NCBI RefSeq assembly: GCF_030704205.1
Contig: NZ_CP131913.1
Span: forward strand, 1 to 64,000
Direction: 5' to 3'
Source of the DNA: Halomonas alkalicola
GTDB lineage: Bacteria > Pseudomonadota > Gammaproteobacteria > Pseudomonadales > Halomonadaceae
Length of the DNA: 64,000 nucleotides
Shown: piece after piece, positions 8,572 through 16,982 of the stretch
Numbering within the stretch: the stretch's first letter is position 1
Layout of the letters: each line of letters opens with the position of its first letter
Made by a program: the position numbers and the translations under genes
The notes under the pieces: model-generated
What the model saw: the letters and a program-made list of their open reading frames with translations, nothing else
Databases searched by the model: none
What the model was told of the DNA's origin: nothing

Positions 8572-9984
8572 ATGAAGCTCTCCCGCCTGGATCTCACTAA
8601 TTTTCGCTGCTTCGCTCAGCTGACCCTTGATCTCCACCCGTACCTGACGGTGCTGGTGGCCGAGAATGGCCAGGGCAAGTCGTCGGTGCTCGATGCGCTT
8701 CGCATCGCGCTATGGCCCTTCGTGGGCAGCTTCGATTTGGCCAGGGGGAATGCCAACGATCCAGGGAACGGCATTGCGATTGACGACGTGCGCCTGGTGA
8801 AAATGGCCAAGGGGGACATGGCCAGGCAATTGCCGGCAGAAGTGAGTGTGACGGGGGATTTCGGTACCGGCCGGGAGAAAACCTGGAGTCGCCGACGAAT
8901 CAGCGAGCGCAAGAGCACCAAGACCCGTGACGCGTCAGCGACCAGCTTCGTGAAGCAGTGGGCGGGCCAGCTGCAGCGCCAGGTGCGAGACCCGGACATG
9001 CCAGATCTGGACCTGCCGGTATTCGGCTACTACGGCACTGGCCGCTTATGGCAGGAGCAGAAGCTGACCACCAAGGCACGTCAGGCAGATGTTTCGGACG
9101 AAAGTGACTTCTACATCCGCACTTTTGCCTATCGAAACTGCCTCAATCCCGCTTCATCCTACAGCCACTTCCGGGAGTGGTTCACCTGGCTGTTCAAGAG
9201 CTACCGCGAGGAGCAGATCAGGCAGCTGGAATCTCTCAACAGCAACCAGGCGCCGATTGCTGCCGCCGAATCCATTCACGCCGTTCAGCAGGCCATCGAC
9301 AGCTTCCTCGAGCCTATAACGGGCTGGCACAGCCTGACCTATAGCGTCACGCACGAGAAGGCGCTGGTGCTGGAGCACCCCCAGCACGGCATCCTCAAGG
9401 TGGATCAGCTCAGCGATGGCATACGCAGCGTGCTGGCCATGGTGGGGGATATCGCCTACCGCAGTGTCAAGCTGAACCCTCAGCTTGGGCGTAAGGCCCC
9501 CCAGCAGGCCTCCGGCGTCATCCTGATTGATGAAGTGGATATGCATCTGCACCCGTTCTGGCAGCAGCGCATTCTCCAGCAGCTCAGGAAGGCTTTCCCC
9601 AGGCTGCAGTTCGTGGTGACCACTCACAGTCCCCAGGTGCTCAGCAGCGTGAAGCAGGAGCATGTGCGCCTGCTCAGCCAGGATGAGTCGGGGCAGTTCA
9701 TCGCGGCCACCCCAGTGGATACCCCCTATGGGCGGCTCAGTAGCGACGTGCTGGAAGCGGTGATGCACGTCAGCCCCTATCCGCCGGTCGATGAGCGCGA
9801 GGATCTTCGGCGCTTGACGCGGCTGGTCGACCAGGGGGCCCACGACAGCGCGGAAGCCCGTGAGCTGATGGACAAGCTGATTAACCAGCTTGGCGCCGCC
9901 CCCCCCGCGATGCAGAAGCTGCAGCGCAGTATCAGACGACAACAGGTGCTCAAGGATGCGGCACATTCACAAAGGCCTGAATAG
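8572..9984 (+). CDS. ptuA: AAA family ATPase, PtuA-like (Septu defence)
   Basis: Protein of 470 residues with an SMC/OLD-like ATPase core. It starts LSRLDLTNFRCF and has Walker A (ENGQGKSS) near residue 36, a long insert, a signature-like QLSDGIRSVLAM near residue 280, Walker B (VILIDEVDMHLHP) near residue 315 and a switch histidine in VVTTHSPQVLSS. This order is that of the ATPase of type I Septu systems and of retron-associated PtuA. The next gene encodes the HNH partner and overlaps it by 29 bases. No reverse transcriptase or msr-like gene lies beside it, so a stand-alone Septu is more likely than a retron. The likely role is anti-phage sensing that releases the nuclease. Confidence 0.75.
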   Translation: MKLSRLDLTNFRCFAQLTLDLHPYLTVLVAENGQGKSSVLDALRIALWPFVGSFDLARGNANDPGNGIAIDDVRLVKMAKGDMARQLPAEVSVTGDFGTGREKTWSRRRISERKSTKTRDASATSFVKQWAGQLQRQVRDPDMPDLDLPVFGYYGTGRLWQEQKLTTKARQADVSDESDFYIRTFAYRNCLNPASSYSHFREWFTWLFKSYREEQIRQLESLNSNQAPIAAAESIHAVQQAIDSFLEPITGWHSLTYSVTHEKALVLEHPQHGILKVDQLSDGIRSVLAMVGDIAYRSVKLNPQLGRKAPQQASGVILIDEVDMHLHPFWQQRILQQLRKAFPRLQFVVTTHSPQVLSSVKQEHVRLLSQDESGQFIAATPVDTPYGRLSSDVLEAVMHVSPYPPVDEREDLRRLTRLVDQGAHDSAEARELMDKLINQLGAAPPAMQKLQRSIRRQQVLKDAAHSQRPE

Positions 9985-10666
9985 CCCGAGGCCCCTGGCA
10001 AAGGCGCATGCCGCTCCGCCGGTCGACGCCGCAGGTGCCAGCAGCCGCTGGCAGGCTTTCTCCGGCAAGGCGCAGGTTCAGGAGGCCCTTCTTGATGAGC
10101 AGTACCAGCTGTGTGGCTACTCCGAGTTGAAGGCGGCACGCCATGGCGTGGGCGTACATATCGAGCACATCGAGCCGAAGAGCAGGGCGCCACAGCGCAC
10201 CTTCGAGCATGGCAACCTGATTGCCAGTGCACTGCACGCGGATGATCTTGGCAAATTGGCCCCGGCGGATCGCTTCGGCGGCCATGCCAAGGGGGAAGGG
10301 TATGATCCCGCTCGCTTCATCTCCCCGCTGGATCCGGATTGCAGCCGCTACTTCGCCTATGACAGCGATGGCATCGTCGGGCCCGCTGAGGGGCTTTCGG
10401 AGCATGACAGCGACAAGGCCGAGTACAACCACGGGCTGCTCAATCTCAATGCGCCCATTCTGGTGAACAAGCGGCGGACCCAGTGGGAAGAGCTGGATGA
10501 GCTCATCGAGCAACACGCTGAACGGGGCTGGTGCCTGGAAAGCCTCACGCACATCGAGCTGGTGCCCACTCTGGGCGCTCTGAGCTCCTTCTTCAGCATG
10601 AAGCGCCAACTGCTTGGGCCGCTGGCCGAGCAGGTCCTGCAACAGCACGCGCCGGCGCTCTCCTGA
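9956..10666 (+). CDS. ptuB: HNH endonuclease-like protein, PtuB-like (Septu defence)
   Basis: Protein of about 236 residues of the TIGR02646-type HNH family. The core motif is HIEHIEPKS near residue 62, followed by EHGNLIAS; these are the usual histidines and asparagine of the ββα-metal site. The zinc-knuckle positions look altered. The usual CxxC segment before the core reads CGYS, and the cysteine normally following NLxxS is alanine (LIASA). The structural zinc site may therefore be lost or replaced. The preferred start is ATG at 9956 (MRHIHKG), inside the ATPase gene; the frame remains open upstream. A nuclease that cuts phage or host DNA when released by the ATPase is the family expectation. 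Confidence 0.72.
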   Translation: MRHIHKGLNSPRPLAKAHAAPPVDAAGASSRWQAFSGKAQVQEALLDEQYQLCGYSELKAARHGVGVHIEHIEPKSRAPQRTFEHGNLIASALHADDLGKLAPADRFGGHAKGEGYDPARFISPLDPDCSRYFAYDSDGIVGPAEGLSEHDSDKAEYNHGLLNLNAPILVNKRRTQWEELDELIEQHAERGWCLESLTHIELVPTLGALSSFFSMKRQLLGPLAEQVLQQHAPALS

Positions 10667-10689
10667 TTCCTTAATCTTTCACGGCTTGA

Positions 10690-11304
10690 ATGACAACCAT
10701 GGTAAAACGCCTCTTCGATATTGTCGCATCACTCACGGCGCTTATTCTGCTTTCCCCGGTATTGCTGATCGTGGCGCTGCTTGTGCGCAGAAAACTCGGC
10801 TCCCCTGTGCTGTTCCGCCAGGTACGCCCCGGCCTGCATGGCAAGCCCTTTGAGATGATCAAGTTTCGCACCATGTTGGATGCTTATGATGACCAGGGCA
10901 AACCCTTGCCGAATGAGCAGCGTTTGACCCGGTTCGGTAAGCTTTTGCGTTCAACTAGCCTTGATGAGTTGCCTGAGCTTTGGAACGTGCTCAAGGGGGA
11001 TATGAGTCTGGTAGGACCGCGGCCATTGCTTGTTGAATATTTGCCACTTTACAGCAAGCATCAGGCTCGTCGCCATGAAGTGTGCCCAGGCGTCACGGGG
11101 TGGGCTCAGGTGAATGGGCGCAATGCTATCTCATGGGAAGAGAAGTTCAATTATGACGTGTGGTATGTAGATCATCAGTCATTCTGGTTGGATGTCAAGA
11201 TTCTGCTGCTTACTGTCAAGAAGGTGTTTGTGCGTGAAGGTATAAGCAGTAGCGAAAATGTCACCATGCCCAAGTTTAGAGGAAGTGATAATGGCGACTC
11301 ATGA
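10690..11304 (+). CDS. pglC: initiating phosphoglycosyl transferase (PglC-like)
   Basis: Small monotopic phosphoglycosyl transferase of 204 residues. It has one N-terminal re-entrant hydrophobic helix ([20 protein letters not shown]), then KFRTM, the catalytic [25 protein letters not shown] region (Asp-Glu pair) and the [13 protein letters not shown] motif. It transfers a phospho-sugar from a UDP-sugar to undecaprenyl phosphate and so starts repeat-unit synthesis. The short length matches PglC rather than the large WbaP/WcaJ type. The pglD- and pglE-like genes follow with overlaps, suggesting that the first sugar is a diacetamido-trideoxyhexose. Confidence 0.88.
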   Translation: MTTMVKRLFDIVASLTALILLSPVLLIVALLVRRKLGSPVLFRQVRPGLHGKPFEMIKFRTMLDAYDDQGKPLPNEQRLTRFGKLLRSTSLDELPELWNVLKGDMSLVGPRPLLVEYLPLYSKHQARRHEVCPGVTGWAQVNGRNAISWEEKFNYDVWYVDHQSFWLDVKILLLTVKKVFVREGISSSENVTMPKFRGSDNGDS

Positions 11305-11947
11305 TGCGCCGCTTGTCATTGTCGGGGCCAGTGGGTGGGGCAAAGAGGTCGCTTGGCTCGCAAAGCGCGCCAACTTTGAAGTGAAAGGTTTTTTAGATGA
11401 CAATCCTAGCTTGCAGGAAAAGTCATTTTACAACCTTCCTGTTCTTGGTCATGTTCAGGATTGGCCATCATTTCCCTACTGTCAACTCCTTGTTGCCATT
11501 GCAGCCCCTCGCGTCAGAAAGAGAGTCGTTGAGCAGATTAAACGTTGTGGCTCGCCTCGATTTGCCACGCTCATCGATCCTGATGCTAGCGTTGATGCAG
11601 AGCTGACCAAGTTAGGAGAAGGCTCTGTGGTATGTGCAGGAACAGTAGTGACAGCTGATGTGAAAATAGGTGAGCACGTCATTATCAACAAGCTCTGCAG
11701 TGTTGGTCATGATGTTGTATTAGAGAGCTTTTCTACACTTGCTCCTAAAGTCATGTTGGGTGGCCATGTTCATATCCATGCAGGGGCAGAGGTAGGTGCG
11801 TCTTCAGCGGTCAGGCAAGGTGTCGAAATTGGCACGGGAGCGATGGTCGGAATGGGCAGCCTGGTACTCAAGGATATTGAGCCCAACTGCCTTATCGTAG
11901 GCTCACCAGCTGCCACCCTCAGACGCTTAGAGGATTTCAATGCTTAA
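11291..11947 (+). CDS. pglD: sugar O/N-acyltransferase (PglD-like)
   Basis: Protein of 218 residues combining an N-terminal Rossmann-like PglD domain (LVIVGASGWGKEVAWLAK) with C-terminal left-handed beta-helix hexapeptide repeats. A catalytic-type histidine lies in NKLCSVGHDVVLESFSTLAP. The family acetylates the 4-amino group of a UDP-4-amino-sugar. ATG at 11291, behind a GAGGAAGTGAT ribosome site, is preferred; it overlaps the pglC-like gene by 14 bases, and the stop overlaps the aminotransferase start. The order C-D-E matches bacillosamine-type pathways. Confidence 0.85.
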   Translation: MATHDAPLVIVGASGWGKEVAWLAKRANFEVKGFLDDNPSLQEKSFYNLPVLGHVQDWPSFPYCQLLVAIAAPRVRKRVVEQIKRCGSPRFATLIDPDASVDAELTKLGEGSVVCAGTVVTADVKIGEHVIINKLCSVGHDVVLESFSTLAPKVMLGGHVHIHAGAEVGASSAVRQGVEIGTGAMVGMGSLVLKDIEPNCLIVGSPAATLRRLEDFNA

Positions 11948-13178
11948 CGGACCCTTTTCCCCCTGGCCCTCCTTCACCGAAGAAGAGGCCCAGGCGGTGC
12001 AGCGTGTGCTGCTCTCCAACAAGGTGAACTACTGGACCGGCCAGGAAGGGCGAGAGTTCGAGCGTGAGTTCGCTGCCTTTGCCGGTAGCGAATACGCCAT
12101 TGCCGTTTCCAACGGCACCACGGCGCTTGACCTGGCCCTGAAGGGGCTGGGCATCGGCGAAGGCGAGGGCAGGGGCCGTGATGAGGTGATCGTCACCTCG
12201 CGTACCTTCCTGGCCTCAGCCTCCAGCATCGTTACCGCTGGGGCGGTACCGGTGTTTGCCGATGTGGATCGCGATTCCCAGAACATCACCGCCGAGACCG
12301 TGGCCGAGAAGATCACCGCCAATACACGGGCGATCCTTGCTGTGCATCTCGCCGGCTGGCCCTGCGAGATGGATGCGCTGATGTCGTTGGCCGAGCAGCA
12401 TGGACTCTTTGTGATCGAGGACTGTGCCCAGGCCCAGGCCCATGGAGCTCGCTACTTCGGACGCAGCGTGGGCAGCATCGGCCATGTGGGTTGCTGGTCT
12501 TTCTGCCAGGACAAGATCATGACCACCGGCGGGGAAGGGGGCATGGTTACCACCAACGACGAGGCGCTGTGGCGCCGCATGTGGGCCTACAAGGACCATG
12601 GCAAGAGCTGGGAGGCGGTCTACGAGCGGGAGCATCCGCCCGGTTTCCGCTGGCTGCACGAGAGCTTCGGCACCAACTGGCGGCTGACCGAGATGCAATC
12701 GGCCATCGGGCGCATTCAGCTGGCTCGCATGCCGGAGTGGAAGGCGGCGCGCCAGGCCAATGCCGAGCGTATCTGGCAGACCGCTGCCGAGTGCCGTGGG
12801 CTGCGTGTGCCGGAGTTTCGTTGTAGTACCCAGTGTGGCCATGATTGCGCCCAGCAAAGTGGCTGTGAGCATGCCGCCTACAAGTGCTATGTGTTCGTGG
12901 AGCCGGAGCAGTTAGCGGAAGGCTGGGACCGCGACCGCATCATGAACGAGATCGTCGGCCGCGGCGTACCCTGCTTCTCCGGCTCCTGCTCGGAGGTGTA
13001 CCTGGAGAAAGCGTTCGACGGCACCGGTTTCCGGCCTGAAGAGCCGCTGCCCGTGGCTAGAGAGCTCGGCGAGACGAGTCTGATGTTCCTCTGTCACCCC
13101 ACGCTGACCGAGGCGGAGATCGACAAGACCTGCCGCGTGCTGCGGGAGGTGATGGGGGAGGCGGCTCAACCCGCTTAG
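11940..13178 (+). CDS. pglE: PLP-dependent sugar aminotransferase (PglE-like, DegT/DnrJ family)
   Basis: Enzyme of 412 residues of the DegT/DnrJ/EryC1/StrS family. Visible motifs are SNGTTALDLALKGLG (cofactor phosphate loop), VIEDCAQAQAHGA (Asp-Glu pair holding the pyridine ring) and WSFCQDKIMTTGGEGGM, with the PLP-binding lysine in QDKIMT. It is expected to aminate C4 of the UDP-4-keto-6-deoxy-HexNAc made by a WbpM/PglF-type dehydratase; such a gene begins at 63.4 kb. A cysteine-rich insert near residues 295-315 (CSTQCGHDCAQQSGCEH) is unusual among these enzymes and could bind a metal. GC content is clearly higher than in the wzy cassette. Confidence 0.85.
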   Translation: MLNGPFSPWPSFTEEEAQAVQRVLLSNKVNYWTGQEGREFEREFAAFAGSEYAIAVSNGTTALDLALKGLGIGEGEGRGRDEVIVTSRTFLASASSIVTAGAVPVFADVDRDSQNITAETVAEKITANTRAILAVHLAGWPCEMDALMSLAEQHGLFVIEDCAQAQAHGARYFGRSVGSIGHVGCWSFCQDKIMTTGGEGGMVTTNDEALWRRMWAYKDHGKSWEAVYEREHPPGFRWLHESFGTNWRLTEMQSAIGRIQLARMPEWKAARQANAERIWQTAAECRGLRVPEFRCSTQCGHDCAQQSGCEHAAYKCYVFVEPEQLAEGWDRDRIMNEIVGRGVPCFSGSCSEVYLEKAFDGTGFRPEEPLPVARELGETSLMFLCHPTLTEAEIDKTCRVLREVMGEAAQPA

Positions 13179-13218
13179 CCCGCTGGCTTGGCTGCTTTCT
13201 CCGGTGCTGGCGTAGCCC

Positions 13219-13290
13219 CCTGGGTCAGACCCTTAAGCCAGCTTAGGCAAAGAGCGCGCCTAAGCCGGCTGAAGTGTCCGACCCGGCGGG
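13219..13290. repeat. REPIN-type palindromic repeat, copy 1
   Basis: Inverted pair of arms: GGGTCAGACCCTTAAGCCAG then CTTAGGC, a short loop, GCCTAAGCCGGCTGAAGTGT and CCGACCC. It lies in the 344-base gap after the aminotransferase gene; apart from the operator-like repeat at 13473-13491, the rest of that gap shows nothing recognisable. This is the leftmost full member of a family found throughout 13-39 kb. Confidence 0.8.
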
Positions 13291-13472
13291 GGCGGGGCGT
13301 TAGCGACCGGCCGCACCGCCAACGCCTGCGTGATAAGGTCCGGCCCGCGGCGCTGTCTTCTGGTCCGGTGGGCGTTCGGTGTTTGCAGACGCTGCATGCC
13401 AGCCTGTCTTTCAGCGTGGAGCTGTTCTGGTAATTTTCTTGTGCCCGTGGGGGAACGTCCCTCGGCGAATGG

Positions 13473-13491
13473 TGTAAAGTAAGATGTAAAG
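13473..13491 (+). promoter_or_regulatory. operator-like direct repeat (TGTAAAG x2, 12-bp period)
   Basis: TGTAAAGT at 13473-13480 and TGTAAAG at 13485-13491 are direct repeats with a period of 12, about 30 bases before the TIGR04255 gene. The second TIGR04255-HTH module has TGTATAG twice with the same 12-base period at 29339-29357. The HTH protein of each module is the obvious candidate to bind there. Confidence 0.5.
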
Positions 13492-13522
13492 CTTCGCCGA
13501 TATTCAGGCTTTCACCCTCAGG

Positions 13523-14320
13523 ATGCTGACTGCTATGAGCCCCCCCGCAACGCAAGCTCCCGTGTTCTATGCCCTTGCCCAGATCAAGTTCAACTGGATT
13601 GAGCAGATGGCCAACTATGTGGGGCCGTTGCAGGACGCGCTGCGCCGTCAGGGCTATCCGGACTACCGTGAAGACCATCAGCTGCACGTGCAGGTGACTC
13701 CCGGGCCCCAGTGGGATGTGCAACGTCAAGAGGTCAAGCGCTGGGTATTCACCGACCAGGCGCAACAGGAAGGTTTCATCCTGCTCAAGGACACCCTGAT
13801 CTTTCAGACAGCCCGGTATTCTCGCTTCACGGCGTTCAAGCAGGCCGTGCTGAAGGGGCTAGAGGCGCTGCACCACGAGGTGGAGCTGGCTTTTGTCGAC
13901 CGCATCGGCCTGCGCTATCTGGATGCGATCCTCCCCTCTCCGGCCTACCCGCTGGAGGCCTTGCTGAACCCTGGCCTGATCGGTCTATATCGTGAGGTTG
14001 CCGGCGCCCCCCAGCACACCGTGACAGAAACCGTCAGTCACGTGGTGGGGGGCACTCTCGTCATCCGCACGCTGCTTTCCGCGCAGGGGGTGGCATTGCC
14101 GCCGGATTTGCAGCCGATGTCGCTGCAGCTGGATGCACGGATTGCGGCATCGCAGGGCGGTGAGGCTGCCGTGCTGGATAGTGATTATTTCGTGACGCAG
14201 CGACAAAGCTTCGATGCCCAGGCCGTGGAACGCCAGCTGGATGCCTCGCATGACGTGATTATCGAGGCGTTTCGGATGGCGACCACGGACCAGGCGAGGA
14301 GAGAGCTATGGCAACTGTAA
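13523..14320 (+). CDS. TIGR04255 family protein, module 1
   Basis: Protein of 265 residues of the TIGR04255 family, whose function is unknown. Typical features are an N-terminal strand (FYALAQIKFNW), a mid-section FQTARYSRFTAFKQAVLKGL and the family hallmark DRIGLRYLDAI near residue 130. There is no signal peptide or membrane segment. ATG at 13523 and ATG at 13535 are both possible starts. It overlaps the HTH gene downstream by 13 bases. A paralogous TIGR04255-HTH pair is present at 29.4-30.7 kb. Confidence 0.75.
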   Translation: MLTAMSPPATQAPVFYALAQIKFNWIEQMANYVGPLQDALRRQGYPDYREDHQLHVQVTPGPQWDVQRQEVKRWVFTDQAQQEGFILLKDTLIFQTARYSRFTAFKQAVLKGLEALHHEVELAFVDRIGLRYLDAILPSPAYPLEALLNPGLIGLYREVAGAPQHTVTETVSHVVGGTLVIRTLLSAQGVALPPDLQPMSLQLDARIAASQGGEAAVLDSDYFVTQRQSFDAQAVERQLDASHDVIIEAFRMATTDQARRELWQL

Positions 14321-14967
14321 ACGTCGAGCATAGCGGCGGTAGTGGGGCGAGCGGCTCCACCTGGGGGTGGGGCGCCGGCGCCCGTCAAACGGTGGCCATC
14401 GCCGCGACCTGCTTTCTCGTTCCTGTCACCTTGGGCGGTGAGCCGGGTTCAGGCGGAGCCGTCACCCCGGAGGCGGCACTGTCACGCCACCAATGGCTCC
14501 AGGACGCCTCGATTGACGTCACTACCGCAACATCGGAAGAAGCGGTCGAGCTGCGCACCCCTGCCGAACGACTGGAATGGATTCGTCAGGCGCTGGGATT
14601 GACGGTGACCGATCTGGCGCGCCTGCTGGGGAGCTCTCGCCCGACCGTCTATGCCTGGCTCAATGGCCAGGAGCCTCGCCCTGACGTCCAAGCACGGCTC
14701 GCCAGGCTGGAGCAGCAGGCCGAGGCGGTCGCTGCCTGCGAGTTGCCGCGCCTCAACAAGCTGATACGGCGCCCCCTGCGCTGTGGTGGCAGCCTGCTGG
14801 AGCGCTTGCAGCAGGATGACCCACTGGAACCGGCCCTCGTCGAGCTGCGGGCGCTGTCGCAGCGTGAGCAGGCGTCTCGTTACCGGCACAAGGGGCAGGT
14901 CGGGACAACTCGCACGATGCGCGAGGCGCTGGATGATGTGGCAACCCCCCTGGATTCTCGAGGGTAG
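14308..14967 (+). CDS. HTH protein paired with TIGR04255, module 1
   Basis: Protein of 219 residues. The N-terminal 60 residues are glycine-rich with one hydrophobic stretch (QTVAIAATCFLVPVTLGG). The middle (residues about 90-135) is a helix-turn-helix, ERLEWIRQALGLTVTDLARL then GSSRPTVYAWLNG, with EPRP following the recognition helix. The C-terminal third is helical and charged. The protein in the second module has the same order: variable N-terminus, HTH with R-LYAW-GSEPR, then a helical tail. It probably represses its own operon, and it may be the antitoxin-like or sensor partner of TIGR04255; that role is inference. Confidence 0.65.
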   Translation: MATVNVEHSGGSGASGSTWGWGAGARQTVAIAATCFLVPVTLGGEPGSGGAVTPEAALSRHQWLQDASIDVTTATSEEAVELRTPAERLEWIRQALGLTVTDLARLLGSSRPTVYAWLNGQEPRPDVQARLARLEQQAEAVAACELPRLNKLIRRPLRCGGSLLERLQQDDPLEPALVELRALSQREQASRYRHKGQVGTTRTMREALDDVATPLDSRG

Positions 14968-14970
14968 ACG

Positions 14971-15804
14971 GTGGCGAGCGATTGGACACGGTCGATGCCC
15001 TGGTCGCAAGGCAGCCTGATTGGTATCGATGACATGGCGACGATGGGATTGGCCGCGGATGACGATGGTGGCTGGGGGGTAGTGATCACTCACGACTGTG
15101 ATCTCGCCAATGATGATCTGGCCCTTGAGCCCTTTGTCGAAGTGATCGTCGCAAGTCCTATGGACGTACCGGATGGCAACTGCCGCCATGCCAAGAACGC
15201 TCGACGGCTCCATCTCGACTGGCAGCGAGCCGATACGGTCCTGTGCCTGGAGCTCTCGGCGACTCGAAAGTGTCGCGTTGCCAAGCGCAACCTGGCGGGC
15301 GTCGCTCCGGTGGCAGATGCCATCCTGGCGCCGGCGGATAAGCATATCCTGCAGAGCTGGCTGGCGGCTCGGTATCGCCGACAGGCGTTGCCCGACAGCC
15401 TGGTGGAGCGGCTGCGGTATGTTTTCCAGCGCCTGGAGAAGAAGGGCAAGACACAGGCATCGACGGTCATTGGCTATTGGCTATCCTTCGCACCGGCCGG
15501 CGAGCTGCCGGCTGAGGAGCCGTATGACCTGGATATCAGCATTGTCTACACCATCGATTCGCCGGACGCCGATACGGCGGCTTTGGCTATTGTCGACGAG
15601 GTGAGCGGCCGTTTCGCAGAGCTCGTGGCCAAGTCGGGGGCTGGCGGCGTCGTGCTGGGGGTATGCGAGGCTTTTTCCGAAGAAGAATTCACGCTTCGCG
15701 ACATCCGTCAGCACGTGGAATACCGCCTGGACTACCTCAGCAATCGAGCTTTCCCGGATGGGGTGGAACTGGATTCGCCCACTAACATGCAAGGACTTAC
15801 ATGA
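14971..15804 (+). CDS. unknown protein with [12 protein letters not shown] motif
   Basis: Soluble protein of 277 residues that I do not recognise as a named family. It begins with GTG three bases after the HTH gene stop and overlaps the epimerase gene by ATGA, so it is the third gene of the TIGR04255-HTH operon. A striking segment near residue 38 reads [20 protein letters not shown], with a conserved-looking HDCDLA core and an E-P after it. The second module at 29 kb lacks this gene. The H-D-C-D cluster could form a metal or active site, but no function is assigned. Confidence 0.6.
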   Translation: MASDWTRSMPWSQGSLIGIDDMATMGLAADDDGGWGVVITHDCDLANDDLALEPFVEVIVASPMDVPDGNCRHAKNARRLHLDWQRADTVLCLELSATRKCRVAKRNLAGVAPVADAILAPADKHILQSWLAARYRRQALPDSLVERLRYVFQRLEKKGKTQASTVIGYWLSFAPAGELPAEEPYDLDISIVYTIDSPDADTAALAIVDEVSGRFAELVAKSGAGGVVLGVCEAFSEEEFTLRDIRQHVEYRLDYLSNRAFPDGVELDSPTNMQGLT

Positions 15805-16823
15805 AAATCCTCGTGACCGGCAACGCCGGCTTTATCGGTTTCCACACCGCCAAGCGCCTGCTGGAGCGCGGCGACAGCGTGGTTGGCTTCGACGTGGTCA
15901 ACGACTACTACGACCCGGCGATCAAGGAGGCGCGCCTCAAGATCCTGGAGGAGACCGCAGCGCGCACCGGCAGCGAGTATGTGTTCGTGCGGGAGGATCT
16001 GGCCGATCTGGCGGCGGTGAACGCGGCCTTCGAGGCCCACAAGCCCGAGCGGGTGATCCACCTGGCGGCCCAGGCCGGGGTGCGCTATTCGCTGGAGAAC
16101 CCCCACGCCTACGTGCAAAGCAACCTGGTGGCCTTCACCCATATCCTGGAGGCGTGCCGCCATCACAAGGTCGAGCACCTGACCTACGCCAGCACCAGCA
16201 GCGTCTATGGCGCCAATACCAAGATGCCCTTCTCGGAGCACGAGGGGGTCAACCATCCGCTGCAGTTCTACGCCGCCACCAAGAAGGCCAACGAGCTGAT
16301 GGCCCACAGCTACAGCCATCTGTTCGGCCTGCCCACCACCGGTCTGCGCTTCTTTACCGTCTACGGCCCCTGGGGCCGCCCGGACATGGCGCTCTTCCTG
16401 TTCACCAAGAAGACCCTGGCGGGCGAGCCGATCCCGGTGTTCAATCACGGCAATCACACCCGCGATTTCACCTACGTGGATGACATCGTGGAGGGGGTGA
16501 TCCGCGCCAGCGACGATATCGCAGTACCCAACCTCGAGTGGAACAGCGATGCCCCGGACCCGGCCACCAGCAACGCCCCCTACCGGATCTTCAATATCGG
16601 CAACAACGACCCGGTGAAGCTCTCCGCCTATATCGAGGCGATCGAGGAGGCGCTGGGCAAGGAGGCGATCAAGGAGCTGCTGCCGCTGCAGCCCGGCGAC
16701 GTGCCGGATACCTACGCCGACTCCACTGAGCTGGAGAAGGCGGTAGGCTACAAGCCCGCCACGCCGGTGAAGGAAGGCGTGGCCAACTTTGTGGCTTGGT
16801 ACCGGGATTTTTATCGGGTGTAG
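15801..16823 (+). CDS. UDP-glucuronate 4-epimerase-like
   Basis: Extended short-chain dehydrogenase/epimerase of 340 residues. It has the NAD-binding [11 protein letters not shown] at the N-terminus, [15 protein letters not shown], and the catalytic Ser/Tyr/Lys in STSSVYG and [25 protein letters not shown] is the pattern seen in UDP-glucuronate 4-epimerases, which interconvert UDP-GlcA and UDP-GalA. With the Ugd gene just downstream making UDP-GlcA, this would supply UDP-GalA to the polysaccharide. The ATGA overlap with the unknown gene upstream suggests coupled translation. Confidence 0.85.
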   Translation: MKILVTGNAGFIGFHTAKRLLERGDSVVGFDVVNDYYDPAIKEARLKILEETAARTGSEYVFVREDLADLAAVNAAFEAHKPERVIHLAAQAGVRYSLENPHAYVQSNLVAFTHILEACRHHKVEHLTYASTSSVYGANTKMPFSEHEGVNHPLQFYAATKKANELMAHSYSHLFGLPTTGLRFFTVYGPWGRPDMALFLFTKKTLAGEPIPVFNHGNHTRDFTYVDDIVEGVIRASDDIAVPNLEWNSDAPDPATSNAPYRIFNIGNNDPVKLSAYIEAIEEALGKEAIKELLPLQPGDVPDTYADSTELEKAVGYKPATPVKEGVANFVAWYRDFYRV

Positions 16824-16864
16824 GTGGTAGCTGGTGGCACTGCCCCGGGTGGTGGCGCGGCCCC

Positions 16865-16930
16865 GGGGTCAGACCCTTAAGCAGTCTTAGGCAAAAAGCA
16901 CGCCCAAGCCGGCTTAAGTGTCCGACCCCT
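16865..16930. repeat. REPIN-type palindromic repeat, copy 2
   Basis: GGGGTCAGACCCTTAAGCAG, CTTAGGC, a loop, then GCCGGCTTAAGTGT and CCGACCCC. It lies between the epimerase gene and ugd, starting 42 bases after the epimerase stop. Confidence 0.85.
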
Positions 16931-16982
16931 TCTTTGGTGGCGCCCCTGCGTGGGCGGCCGGTGCGATTCAAGGAGTTAAGTA

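Noticed and set aside
8572..10666. Retron with PtuAB effectors
   Set aside because: No reverse transcriptase gene is present. The flanking genes are a glycosyltransferase and a phosphoglycosyl transferase.
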